The notes: generated by a model from the letters alone, not told the origin. DNA of 64,000 nucleotides from an uncultured Clostridia bacterium (GCA_934168365.1 CAKPNJ010000004.1:18980-82979); one strand, 5' to 3'; numbered from the stretch's first letter, positions 52,300 through 59,475 are shown. A program made the numbers and translations.

Positions 52300-53598
52300 A
52301 TGGATATTTTAGAGATTATAGCTAAAAAAAGAGATAAACAAAAGTTAAGTAAAGAAGAAATTGAATATTTTGTGCAAAATTATACAAATGGAAATATACC
52401 AGATTATCAGGCGTCTGCTTTAACAATGGCGATTTATTTAAATGGAATGGACGAAGAAGAAACAACAAATTTAACTTTAGCAATGGCACATTCTGGAGAT
52501 ATTCTAGATTTATCACAGTTAGGAATAGTAGTAGATAAACATAGCACAGGAGGAATTGGCGATAAAGTAACACTAATTTTAGCACCTATAATTGCATCAC
52601 TTGATATTCCAGTAGCAAAAATGTCAGGAAGAGGGTTAGGATATACAGGTGGAACAATAGACAAATTAGAGGCAATACCGGGCTATAACACAAGCCTTAT
52701 AATAGACCAATTTATTCAAAATGTAAAAGAAATAGGAATAGCTTTAATGGGTCAAACGTTAAACTTAGCTCCGGCAGATAAAAAACTATATGCCTTAAGA
52801 GATACTACATCAACAACTGAGAGTATTCCACTTATTGCATCAAGTATAATGAGCAAAAAAATAGCTGCAGGTGCAAATAAAATAGTTCTTGATGTTACAT
52901 GTGGAAGCGGAGCATTTATGAAAGATTTAGATAATGCCACAAAACTTGCTGAAACAATGAAAAAAATAGGGGAATTAGCTAACAAAGAAACAGTTTGCGT
53001 TATTACAAGTATGGAAGAACCTTTAGGAAAAGCAGTAGGAAATTCATTAGAAGTAATTGAAGCAATAGAATTTCTAAAAGGAAATATGCAACAAGATGTA
53101 GAAGAAGTAATATTAACACTTGGTGCGTATATGATAAAACTTGCAGGAAAAGGAAATGACATAGAAGAAAATAAACAAAAAATGTTAGAGCAAATTCGAA
53201 ATGGAAAAGCATTTGAAAAACTAGAACAGTGGATACAAAAACAGGGTGGAGACATTAGCTATTTAGAGAATATAGAAAAATTTGAAAAGTCGAAATTTGT
53301 AGTGCCGGTTGTAACTGAAAGAAGCGGATATGTAGAGAAACTTGATGCACAAGAAATAGGAAAAGCGTCAATGGATTTAGGTGCTGGAAGAAAGAAAAAA
53401 GAAGACAGCATAGACTTTTCTGTTGGAATTGTGTTAGAAAAGAAAATAGGGGACAAAGTTGAAAATGGAGACGTCTTAACATATATTCATGCAAATGACG
53501 AAAATTTAGGAAATGAAATAGCTAAAGATGTGCTTAATGCATATACAATAACTAATCAACCAGCAAGTAAAAAACAAGATATTTTAAAAATTGTGTAA
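52300..53598 (+). CDS. pdp: Pyrimidine-nucleoside phosphorylase
   Basis: Cleaves pyrimidine nucleosides by phosphate to free base and (deoxy)ribose-1-phosphate, for nucleoside salvage. The 432 residues match the family's two-domain plan: helical N-terminal domain, phosphate and base site with DKHSTGGIGDKVTL near 84-97 and MSGRGLGYTGGTIDKLE near 111-127, and the C-terminal domain with VVTERSGYVEKLDAQ. No stops or gaps. The stop codon lies at the edge of hairpin element D. deoA is a possible alternative name; pdp is usual in Gram-positives. Confidence 0.93.
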   Translation: MDILEIIAKKRDKQKLSKEEIEYFVQNYTNGNIPDYQASALTMAIYLNGMDEEETTNLTLAMAHSGDILDLSQLGIVVDKHSTGGIGDKVTLILAPIIASLDIPVAKMSGRGLGYTGGTIDKLEAIPGYNTSLIIDQFIQNVKEIGIALMGQTLNLAPADKKLYALRDTTSTTESIPLIASSIMSKKIAAGANKIVLDVTCGSGAFMKDLDNATKLAETMKKIGELANKETVCVITSMEEPLGKAVGNSLEVIEAIEFLKGNMQQDVEEVILTLGAYMIKLAGKGNDIEENKQKMLEQIRNGKAFEKLEQWIQKQGGDISYLENIEKFEKSKFVVPVVTERSGYVEKLDAQEIGKASMDLGAGRKKKEDSIDFSVGIVLEKKIGDKVENGDVLTYIHANDENLGNEIAKDVLNAYTITNQPASKKQDILKIV

Positions 53599-53653
53599 TA
53601 AAAAAAATAGGGACAGAAAATTTGCAAAAATTTTCTGTCCCTATTTTTTATTA
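53597..53653. repeat. Hairpin element D (GGGACAG core), between convergent genes
   Basis: AATAGGGACAGAAAATTT pairs with AAATTTTCTGTCCCTATT around a GCAA loop, extended on both sides by A/T runs (about 26 bp per arm with two extra A on the left). Resembles elements A-C in the GGGAC core, though its sequence has diverged. The pdp stop is in the left end and the stop of the reverse gene at 53651 is in the right arm; the T- and A-runs make it an efficient bidirectional terminator. Confidence 0.8.
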
Positions 53654-53896
53654 CAAAGATATATTTCTATTTATAAATTCATTAAATTGTTCATTAGCTA
53701 AAAATCTGTTTAAATTCTTATCAGAAATTCCAGTATTTGAAGCAATATCATTCATATTTAAATTAGCATTAGGATTTTCTTCAATAAAATTTTCTAGCCT
53801 ATTCATTTCAAACTTATCTCTTTGAAGGCAATTAGGACAAGTATCTCCTTCGGCCATAAAGAAACCACCACAACGACTACATCTATTAAAATTCAT
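53651..53896 (-). CDS. Zinc-ribbon protein similar to flagellar-operon YvyF
   Basis: An 81-residue protein: MNFNRCSRCGGFF ... CPNC, i.e. two Cys pairs forming a zinc ribbon at the N-terminus, followed by a helical segment ENFIEENPNANLNMNDIASNTGISDKNLNRFL that looks like a helix-turn-helix. This layout resembles YvyF (TIGR03826), found in some flagellar operons, but no flagellar gene is nearby. The start is the ATG at 53896, since an earlier in-frame ATG overlaps the GGAGG ribosome site. Single gene with an extended -10 promoter. Confidence 0.7.
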   Translation of the reverse strand: MNFNRCSRCGGFFMAEGDTCPNCLQRDKFEMNRLENFIEENPNANLNMNDIASNTGISDKNLNRFLANEQFNEFINRNISL

Positions 53897-53929
53897 AACA
53901 ATTACCTCCATTCATTTGTAAACAAAAAT

Positions 53930-53940
53930 ATTATACCACA
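53930..53940 (-). promoter_or_regulatory. Extended -10 promoter of the zinc-ribbon gene
   Basis: TGTGGTATAAT on the reverse strand; no good -35 element. Lies 34 bases before the ATG at 53896. Confidence 0.6.
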
Positions 53941-53969
53941 AACTTTGATAAAAAACTACAAAAAATAAA

Positions 53970-54004
53970 AAAATAGTGAACACTTTTTACATGTTCACTA
54001 TTTT
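53970..54004 (-). terminator. Terminator of the small membrane-protein gene (unit 1)
   Basis: Stem AAAATAGTGAACA / TGTTCACTATTTT with a T-rich tail on the reverse strand. A near copy lies at 54647-54680 behind unit 2. Confidence 0.88.
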
Positions 54005-54019
54005 GCCAACTTATTTAAT

Positions 54020-54451
54020 TTATCCAGGAATACAAAATGTATATTTTACCTGGTTTTTTGAGAAAAACGCAAAAGTCCAAGTTGTTCGTTTGGGTTTTTT
54101 CTCATATTTTTGAAGAACCGGTGTATTTGATTCTTCAAATTCGACCTTTTGGTCGATTAAAGTATGAAGCCGGTGCTCCTCATCTTCATATATGAAGATA
54201 TTTTTGTCAGCAATTTCTTCAACATATGTAGATGAAGAAATTGGCGTCAAGTTTGCTTCTTCTACAAGCTCCCAGTCAGTATAACCGCTGAGAGGAAGCG
54301 CTAAGACAGAAGTGATTATAATTGCGAAATACATCGCAATAAAAATTGGATGTGTTAACACTTCTGTCAACACATTATTTTTATAAGGCTTAACCTTATA
54401 AAAATAAAATGCAATGCCAATAGGAATTGTACTTAGAATCAATAATAACAT
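54020..54451 (-). CDS. Small membrane protein of unknown function (unit 1)
   Basis: A 143-residue product with two membrane helices (about 2-19 and 32-52), an Ala/Ser/Thr-rich connector and a C-terminal domain ending TPVLQKYEKKPKRTTWTFAFFSK ... YTFCIPG. The end resembles small membrane proteins of Bacillota mobile elements (PVL..YE.K....TFA), by memory only. It is distinctly richer in G+C in its coding half than the surrounding DNA, which suggests transfer. Promoter (54533) and terminator (53970) are both good. The upstream leader and terminator are duplicated at 54647-54920. Confidence 0.65.
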   Translation of the reverse strand: MLLLILSTIPIGIAFYFYKVKPYKNNVLTEVLTHPIFIAMYFAIIITSVLALPLSGYTDWELVEEANLTPISSSTYVEEIADKNIFIYEDEEHRLHTLIDQKVEFEESNTPVLQKYEKKPKRTTWTFAFFSKNQVKYTFCIPG

Positions 54452-54532
54452 ATCGATTTTTTCCCTTTCTCTTATTTAAGATTTTTTTTGTTCCTACGTT
54501 GGCGATAGAAACTATAAAATTTATATACAATA

Positions 54533-54561
54533 ATTATACCATTATTTTACTTGAAAATCAA
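54533..54561 (-). promoter_or_regulatory. Promoter of unit 1
   Basis: Reverse strand TTGATT, 17-base spacer, TATAAT preceded by TGG. Gives a leader of about 75 bases before the ATG at 54451. Confidence 0.75.
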
Positions 54562-54646
54562 CTAAAACTAGGAATTTCAAGCATTTTAAAACATTAAAGT
54601 ACAAAATTTGCATTTTGAAATATTAAATACGAATAGAATGCATAAA

Positions 54647-54680
54647 AAAATAGTGAACACTTTTACATGTTCACCATTTT
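54647..54680 (-). terminator. Terminator of unit 2
   Basis: AAAATAGTGAACA / TGTTCACCATTTT, near-identical to 53970-54004 (12 of 13 arm bases in each). T-tail on the reverse strand. Confidence 0.85.
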
Positions 54681-54726
54681 GTCAGCTACATATTTAAATC
54701 GAGTTTATAATTATATTATTGCATAA

Positions 54727-54810
54727 TCAAGCATCAATGAATAATATAAAGAAACCGCAAATTAAAAGAACGAGATGTATAATAATTGATATGATTTTTG
54801 CAATTAACAT
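54727..54810 (-). CDS. 27-residue hydrophobic peptide (unit 2)
   Basis: ATG at 54810 with AAAGGA nine bases upstream; encodes MLIAKIISIIIHLVLLICGF then FILFIDA and a stop (54727-54729). It is one membrane helix. It occupies the same place in unit 2 as the first helix of the protein in unit 1, with matching upstream sequence (AGAAACTATAAA block and pyrimidine-rich leader) and terminator. It may be a remnant of a longer gene or a genuine small peptide. The gap 54452-55068 holds this unit and the promoter of the toxin gene. Confidence 0.5.
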   Translation of the reverse strand: MLIAKIISIIIHLVLLICGFFILFIDA

Positions 54811-54891
54811 AGTTGTTTTTCCTTTTCTATTAAGAAAAATTTGTGTAGTTTCCAAGCTGACATTAGAAACTATAAAGTTATTATGTAGTGC

Positions 54892-54920
54892 ATTATACTA
54901 TAATATTGCTAAAAAATCAA
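54892..54920 (-). promoter_or_regulatory. Promoter of unit 2
   Basis: Reverse strand TTGATT, 17-base spacer, TATAAT. Same elements and spacing as the promoter of unit 1 at 54533-54561. Confidence 0.7.
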
Positions 54921-55002
54921 GTAATCATATGTATTTTGGAAAATTGTGAATTCTAAAGTATAAAAACTTGAAGAAAAAGTTGATAAAAAATAGTATAAAA
55001 TT

Positions 55003-55034
55003 AACTTGACAAGTTACTGTTTAAATGATAAAAT
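55003..55034 (+). promoter_or_regulatory. Promoter and operator of the MqsR-like/Panacea pair
   Basis: TTGACA at 55006-55011, 17-base spacer, TAAAAT at 55029-55034. The -35 lies inside the palindrome AACTT-GAC-AAGTT (55003-55015), which has the 5-3-5 layout of the MqsA operator AACCT-N-AGGTT of Escherichia coli. TAGTA...TACTA (55034-55051) is a second inverted pair downstream. Confidence 0.6.
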
Positions 55035-55068
55035 AGTACTAATTGATACTAAAAGAAAGGAGACTATA

Positions 55069-55467
55069 GTGACAAATAGTACCCGTAAATATACAAATCA
55101 TACTAAACTCGAAATAGAAAAGTATTTAGAAACCGTGAAAAAGAGTATAGAAAGAGATAGATTTATAGTCTGCAATACTGTAAAAAATTTAAAAAATCAA
55201 TTATTTATCCAAAAATATAAACTGGATAGTAATAGACAAAAACAAATGCTAATAGAATTAGAAGTAAATGATTTTTGCTATTCTGTAGATAATTACAATA
55301 ATCCACAAGAAAGATTATATATTTTTTGTAGAGAGTATGAATTGAACAATTGGGGAACAATAGAAAAAGTGGAAGTATATATAAAAATTGCAGTTAAGAA
55401 GGATGATTTTATTATAATAGTTTCATTTCATAATCCAGAGAAAAAAATAGAAAGATTATTTTTATAA
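55069..55467 (+). CDS. Putative MqsR-like toxin
   Basis: A 132-residue protein. The C-terminal half reads LIELEVNDFCYSVDNYNN ... EKVEVYIKIAVKKDDFIIIVSFHNPE, the pattern of MqsR mRNA interferases (LxxxDFxxS ... VYxKxxVxDxxxIVSFH). Start is GTG at 55069 after AAAGGAG; an earlier in-frame ATG overlaps the promoter. Located just before a Panacea/SocA-type gene, a known toxin-antitoxin order. As the family's catalytic residues are not all identifiable by eye, the call is probable only. Confidence 0.7.
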   Translation: MTNSTRKYTNHTKLEIEKYLETVKKSIERDRFIVCNTVKNLKNQLFIQKYKLDSNRQKQMLIELEVNDFCYSVDNYNNPQERLYIFCREYELNNWGTIEKVEVYIKIAVKKDDFIIIVSFHNPEKKIERLFL

Positions 55468-55485
55468 ATATTAAGAGGAGTTGTT

Positions 55486-56487
55486 ATGAATAGGGGTTTT
55501 TGTGAAAAATGTAATAATTTAGTTGAATACGAAATAAAAGAAATTGATGCAAATGTTGAAATTAAAGGTAAAAAATATAATTATAAAAAATTAGTGGGCT
55601 ATTGCAAAAATTGTGGAGAAGAAATTAGTTCAAATAAAATTAGCGATGAAAATTTAATTAGAATTGATAAAGCCTACAGAAGCGAAGAAAATATTATTAC
55701 AGAAGAAGAAATCAACAAAATATTAAGTAAATACAAAATAGGTAAAAAACCCCTTTCTAAATTATTAGGATGGGGAGAAGGAACTTTGCTAAGATATTTA
55801 AGCGGAGATGTACCTTCAAAAGTTTATTCGGATCAATTATATAAAATTTTAAATGATGAAAAATATATGAATGAATTGCTTGAAAATAATAAAGAGTTAA
55901 TTACAGAAAAAGCATATAAAAATGTAAAACAGGCTATTGCTATACAAAAAGGAGAGGAACTTGTAAATATAGAAAGCGACATAGAAATGATTTCAGAGTA
56001 TATAATTGAAATTGGAAAAGAGATTACACCTTTAGCTTTACAAAAAATTTTATATTATGCACAGGGCTTTTATAAAGCTTTTTTTGGCAAATTTTTATTT
56101 GAAAATGATTGTCAAGCATGGATACATGGACCGGTATATGTTGAAATATATGAGAAATACAAAGATTTTAAATCTGCTAATATAATTATAGATATAAACT
56201 ATGATATTGAGGATATGCTTGCTGACGAAAAGAGAGAGATGCTTGACGTTATACTAAAATGTTTTGGATATTATAATGGTAAAGCATTAGAGAAGATGTC
56301 ACATTATGAGACACCATGGATAAATGCTAGAAGAGGTTTATTGCCAACAGAAAATTCAAATAATGTAATAAGAAAAAGTGACATTGAAGGATATTTTGAA
56401 AAAGTAAAAGATAAATATGATATGTTAAATATATTAGACATAAAAAAATATAGTGATGACCAATTTAAAAGAGTAACAGCAATTTAA
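55486..56487 (+). CDS. Panacea-domain (SocA/DUF4065) antitoxin with MqsA-like zinc finger and HTH
   Basis: A 333-residue protein in three parts: an N-terminal zinc finger with CEKCNN and CKNCGE (two Cys pairs, residues about 6-43); an XRE-type helix-turn-helix (GKKPLSKLLGWGEGTLLRYLSGDVPS, about 86-115), together like MqsA; and a C-terminal Panacea/SocA domain (about 160-310) with PLALQKILYYAQGFYKAFFGK and AWIHGPVYVEIYEKYK. Panacea antitoxins neutralise many unrelated toxins. Ribosome site GAGGAG; 18 bases after the toxin gene. No prophage genes are adjacent. Confidence 0.85.
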   Translation: MNRGFCEKCNNLVEYEIKEIDANVEIKGKKYNYKKLVGYCKNCGEEISSNKISDENLIRIDKAYRSEENIITEEEINKILSKYKIGKKPLSKLLGWGEGTLLRYLSGDVPSKVYSDQLYKILNDEKYMNELLENNKELITEKAYKNVKQAIAIQKGEELVNIESDIEMISEYIIEIGKEITPLALQKILYYAQGFYKAFFGKFLFENDCQAWIHGPVYVEIYEKYKDFKSANIIIDINYDIEDMLADEKREMLDVILKCFGYYNGKALEKMSHYETPWINARRGLLPTENSNNVIRKSDIEGYFEKVKDKYDMLNILDIKKYSDDQFKRVTAI

Positions 56488-56510
56488 TAATAAATTATAT
56501 AAAAATTCAC

Positions 56511-56539
56511 AAAAAGTGTTGCAATTGCAACACTTTTTT
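56511..56539 (+). terminator. Terminator of the toxin-antitoxin operon
   Basis: AAAAAGTGTTGC / GCAACACTTTTTT around AATT, then the -10 of the rpsB promoter. Confidence 0.85.
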
Positions 56540-56547
56540 GGTATAAT
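56519..56547 (+). promoter_or_regulatory. Promoter of rpsB-tsf overlapping the upstream terminator
   Basis: TTGCAA (56519-56524) within the terminator palindrome, 17-base spacer, TATAAT at 56542-56547 preceded by TGG. Confidence 0.65.
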
Positions 56548-56661
56548 TAAATGCGTTGAAAAATACACACATATTGTTAGCATAAAAAGAGTGCTTGTAT
56601 ACACAAGTTTTTTTATGTGACTGAAGCAGTATGGAGGAAAAACTAAAAGGAGGAAAGAAAA
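56548..56661 (+). promoter_or_regulatory. rpsB 5' leader
   Basis: Untranslated leader of about 110 bases. CTTGT-ATAC-ACAAG (56594-56607) is followed by seven T residues, a weak terminator-like hairpin that could allow autoregulation by S2. The evidence for a defined S2-binding leader is not visible by eye. Confidence 0.4.
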
Positions 56662-57531
56662 ATGGCAGTAGTTGCAATGAAACAATTACTAGAAGCTGGT
56701 GTTCACTTTGGACATCAAACAAGAAGATGGGATCCTAAAATGGCTGAATACATATTCCAAGCTAGAAACGGTATCCATATCATCGACTTACAAAAAACAT
56801 CTAAAAAATTAGATGAAGCTTATGCTTTCTTAAAAGAACAAGCAGAAGCAGGAAAAACAGTTCTATTTGTAGGAACTAAAAAACAAGCACAAGAATGTGT
56901 TAAAGAAGCTGCAGAAAAATGCGGTATGTACTATGTAAATCAAAGATGGTTAGGTGGTACATTAACAAACTTCACAACAATTAGAAAAAGAATTGGAAGA
57001 TTACTAGAACTTGAAAAAATGCAAGAAGACGGTACTTTCGAAGTTTTACCTAAAAAAGAAGTTATTTTATTAAAGAAAGAAATGGAAAAACTAGAGAAAA
57101 ACTTAGGTGGTATTAAAGAAATGACTGAAGTACCAGGAGTTATGTTTATAGTTGATCCTAAAAAAGAAAAAATAGGAATTCTAGAAGCTAGAAAATTAGG
57201 AATTCCAGTAATCGGTTTAGTAGATACTAACTGTAATCCACAAGATGTAGATTACGCAATTCCAGGAAATGACGATGCTATTAGAGCAGTTAAACTAATT
57301 GCAGATTGCATGGCAAATGCAGTTATCGAAGGAAAACAAGGTGAATCTATGGAAACTGTAGAAGAAGCTATGGAAGTTGAAGAAGTAGCAGAACCTACAG
57401 ATATGGAAGAAGTAGTTGCAGTTGAAGAAACTAAAAATGAAGAAAAAGTAGCTGATAAAGCTGAAACGGCAGAAGTAGAAAAACCAAAAAGAACAAGAAA
57501 AAAAGCTACTACAGAAGAAGTAGCAGAATAA
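56662..57531 (+). CDS. rpsB: 30S ribosomal protein S2, with long acidic tail
   Basis: Ribosomal protein S2: MKQLLEAGVHFGHQTRRWDPKM at 6-27, VNQRWLGGTLTNFTTI and FIVDPKKEKI...EARKLGIPVIGLVDTNCNPQDVDYAIPGNDDA, all family hallmarks. The core ends near residue 230. A tail of nearly 60 residues follows, rich in Glu and Val with a basic patch PKRTRKK near the end. The typical length is about 230-260; this is 289. Ribosome site AGGAGG. First gene of rpsB-tsf. Confidence 0.96.
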   Translation: MAVVAMKQLLEAGVHFGHQTRRWDPKMAEYIFQARNGIHIIDLQKTSKKLDEAYAFLKEQAEAGKTVLFVGTKKQAQECVKEAAEKCGMYYVNQRWLGGTLTNFTTIRKRIGRLLELEKMQEDGTFEVLPKKEVILLKKEMEKLEKNLGGIKEMTEVPGVMFIVDPKKEKIGILEARKLGIPVIGLVDTNCNPQDVDYAIPGNDDAIRAVKLIADCMANAVIEGKQGESMETVEEAMEVEEVAEPTDMEEVVAVEETKNEEKVADKAETAEVEKPKRTRKKATTEEVAE

Positions 57532-57546
57532 TATAAATATTATTAA

Positions 57547-57594
57547 AAAGGATGTACTTATTATTAAAAAGTAAGGATAAAAAGTACATCCTTT
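57547..57594 (+). promoter_or_regulatory. Perfect 13-bp stem between rpsB and tsf
   Basis: AAAGGATGTACTT (57547-57559) pairs with AAGTACATCCTTT (57582-57594) around a 22-base loop. No T-run follows. It lies in the 85-base gap just ahead of the tsf ribosome site and may cause processing or differential expression. Confidence 0.65.
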
Positions 57595-57616
57595 AATCAA
57601 AAAGGAGGATTTTTTT

Positions 57617-58498
57617 ATGATTACTGCAGAACAAGTAAAAGAGTTAAGAGAAAAAACAGGCGCAGGAATGATGGACTGCAAAAAGGTATTAACAGAAACT
57701 AATGGAGATGAAGAAAAAGCAATTGAACTTTTACGTGAAAGAGGAATTGCAAAAGCTGCTAAAAAATCAGACAGAATTGCAGCAGAAGGTCTAGTTACAA
57801 CATATGTAACAGATGACAAAAAAATTGGTGTTGTAGTTGAAGTTAACGCAGAAACAGACTTCGTTGCTAAAAACGAAGAATTTAGAAGCTTTGTAGCAGA
57901 TGTTGCAAAACAAGTTGCTGAAAAAAATCCAGCTACAGTAGAAGAATTATTAGAACAACCTTCAATTGTAGAACCAGACAAAACAGTTAAAGATGTATTA
58001 ACAAATAAAATTGCTACAATTGGTGAAAATATGTCAATCCGTAGATTTGAAAGATTTGAATCAAATGGATTAGTAGAAAGCTACATTCATGGAGATGGAA
58101 AAATCGGTGTTCTAGTTGAATTAGAAGGTGGAGACAGCACATTAGCAAAAGATATTTGTATGCAAATAGCTGCTGCTAAACCAGAATACTTAGATAGAGA
58201 AAGTGTTCCAGCTGACAGAGTAGCACATGAAATGGAAATTTTAAAAGCACAAGCTGTTAATGAAGGAAAACCAGAAGCAGTTGCTGAAAAAATAGTACAA
58301 GGTAGAATTGGAAAATTCTATGGAGAAATTTGTTTAGTAGAGCAAGACTTTGTAAAAGATCCAGACCAAAAAGTTGGAAAATTAGTTGAATCTAAAGGAG
58401 CTAAAGTAGTTAGATTTGCTAGATTTGAAAAAGGTGAAGGACTACAAAAAAGAGAAGAAAACTTTGCAGAAGAAGTTGCGAAACAAATCAATGGATAG
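57617..58498 (+). CDS. tsf: Elongation factor Ts
   Basis: Nucleotide exchange factor for EF-Tu. The 293-residue protein starts ITAEQVKELREKTGAGMMDCKKVL (TDVGKLRxxTGAGMMDCKKAL signature), contains AAEGLVTTYV, NAETDFVAKNEEF (the EF-Tu contact segment) and ends near the family's GRIGKFYGEICLVEQDFVKD. Length and order are normal. Strong AGGAGG ribosome site. Last gene of the pair. Confidence 0.96.
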   Translation: MITAEQVKELREKTGAGMMDCKKVLTETNGDEEKAIELLRERGIAKAAKKSDRIAAEGLVTTYVTDDKKIGVVVEVNAETDFVAKNEEFRSFVADVAKQVAEKNPATVEELLEQPSIVEPDKTVKDVLTNKIATIGENMSIRRFERFESNGLVESYIHGDGKIGVLVELEGGDSTLAKDICMQIAAAKPEYLDRESVPADRVAHEMEILKAQAVNEGKPEAVAEKIVQGRIGKFYGEICLVEQDFVKDPDQKVGKLVESKGAKVVRFARFEKGEGLQKREENFAEEVAKQING

Positions 58499-58503
58499 AA
58501 TAT

Positions 58504-58535
58504 AAGAGGTGATTGAAAAAATCACTTCTTTTTTA
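58504..58535 (+). terminator. Terminator after tsf
   Basis: AAGAGGTGATT / AATCACTTCTT with a short A-rich loop and T-run. The outer bases AGAATATAA / ATATTCT make a longer interrupted palindrome (58498-58541). Confidence 0.85.
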
Positions 58536-58543
58536 TATTCTAG

Positions 58544-58570
58544 GAACTTTATCATAGTATGATAAAGTTC
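58544..58570. repeat. Perfect 27-nt palindrome
   Basis: GAACTTTATCATA (58544-58556), one central G, TATGATAAAGTTC (58558-58570). No T-run. A DNA-binding site or extra hairpin. Confidence 0.75.
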
Positions 58571-58592
58571 TGTAGAAGATAAATATGCGAAT

Positions 58593-58648
58593 TTTTAAGA
58601 ATTTCTAGCAGTTTGCACTGCATAGAAATTCTTAAAATCTGTTTTTTT
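58593..58648 (+). terminator. Long hairpin with T-run downstream of tsf
   Basis: Stem TTTTAAGAATTTCTA / TAGAAATTCTTAAAA (15 bp) plus GCAGT / ACTGC (5 bp, one bulged A) around TTGC, followed by TCTG and seven T. It is a complete rho-independent terminator, but the gene or RNA it ends is not visible; tsf already has one at 58504. A transcript starting in the palindrome region would be under 100 bases. Confidence 0.7.
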
Positions 58649-58659
58649 ATATGCTCTAC

Positions 58660-58688
58660 TTGTTTATAAGCAGTAAATTTGATATAAT
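58660..58688 (+). promoter_or_regulatory. Promoter of the EEP-family gene
   Basis: TTGTTT, 17-base spacer, TATAAT, 29 bases before the ATG. Confidence 0.65.
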
Positions 58689-58717
58689 GCGAATATATAA
58701 AAAAGGTTGGTGGTAAA

Positions 58718-59455
58718 ATGATATTAAAAATTATTACTTTTAATGTTGCACATGGAAGAGGAATGGATGGAAAAGTTGACTTGAAAAGACAAGCAGAAGT
58801 AATAAAAGAATATAAACCTGATATTGTATTTTTGCAAGAAGTAGATATGTATACCAAAAGAGCAGGAGATATGAACCAAATTAGAGAGTTCAGTAAAGCT
58901 ATTGGTCTATATTATTGTTCAATGGAAAGCAATATCACTTTAGAAGATGGATATTATGGAGATGGAATAATCAGCAGATTTCCAATTTCATTTTCAACAA
59001 ACTACTTAATGCCACTTACAGACATAAACCATGAACAAAGAGGAATTTTGTGTAATAGAATATCATTTGGAACAACAAAAATAAACTTATTTTCAGTGCA
59101 TTTATCTACATATCAAGATGAAAGAATATTAGCAGCAAAAGAAATAAACAGAATAATGCAAAAAATAGATCCAAGCGAACTAATTATAATGGGTGGAGAT
59201 TTTAATGTAGGTGTTACGAGACTTGGAAAAGGGAAATATACATTTGAAGAAGCAGAAACCTATGAAGAATATGAAATATTAAAAAGACAATTAGAACAAT
59301 TACCAAATAAAAAAGATACATGGTTTTCAGAACTTGGAAAAGGCTGTATTGATACCATTTTTTATTCTAAAGGAATTAGATTAAACAAATATGAAACAAT
59401 AAATGTAAATGGAGTATCTGACCATGATGCTGTTTTTGCAGAATTTGATATTTAG
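58718..59455 (+). CDS. Endonuclease/exonuclease/phosphatase (EEP) family protein
   Basis: A 245-residue cytoplasmic EEP-fold enzyme: FNVAHGRG near 7-14, FLQEVDMYTKR (metal-binding Glu), VHLSTY, MGGDFNVG (catalytic Asp/Asn) and NGVSDHDAVFAEF at the end. Substrate may be nucleic acid or phosphoester; the sequence does not tell. Distinct from xth at 25407. No signal peptide. Ribosome site GGTTGGTGG. First gene of a run with the large membrane protein and two pseudouridine synthases. Confidence 0.85.
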   Translation: MILKIITFNVAHGRGMDGKVDLKRQAEVIKEYKPDIVFLQEVDMYTKRAGDMNQIREFSKAIGLYYCSMESNITLEDGYYGDGIISRFPISFSTNYLMPLTDINHEQRGILCNRISFGTTKINLFSVHLSTYQDERILAAKEINRIMQKIDPSELIIMGGDFNVGVTRLGKGKYTFEEAETYEEYEILKRQLEQLPNKKDTWFSELGKGCIDTIFYSKGIRLNKYETINVNGVSDHDAVFAEFDI

Positions 59456-59475
59456 GAATGAGGAGATTTAAATAA

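Noticed and set aside
54719..54949. Forward-strand open frame of 76 codons
   Set aside because: It runs antisense across the duplicated unit 2, contains its promoter and leader, and has no ribosome site.
53651..56487. Prophage or integrated element around the toxin-antitoxin locus
   Set aside because: No integrase, phage structural gene or attachment repeat was found; the repeats there are terminators of the duplicated small unit.
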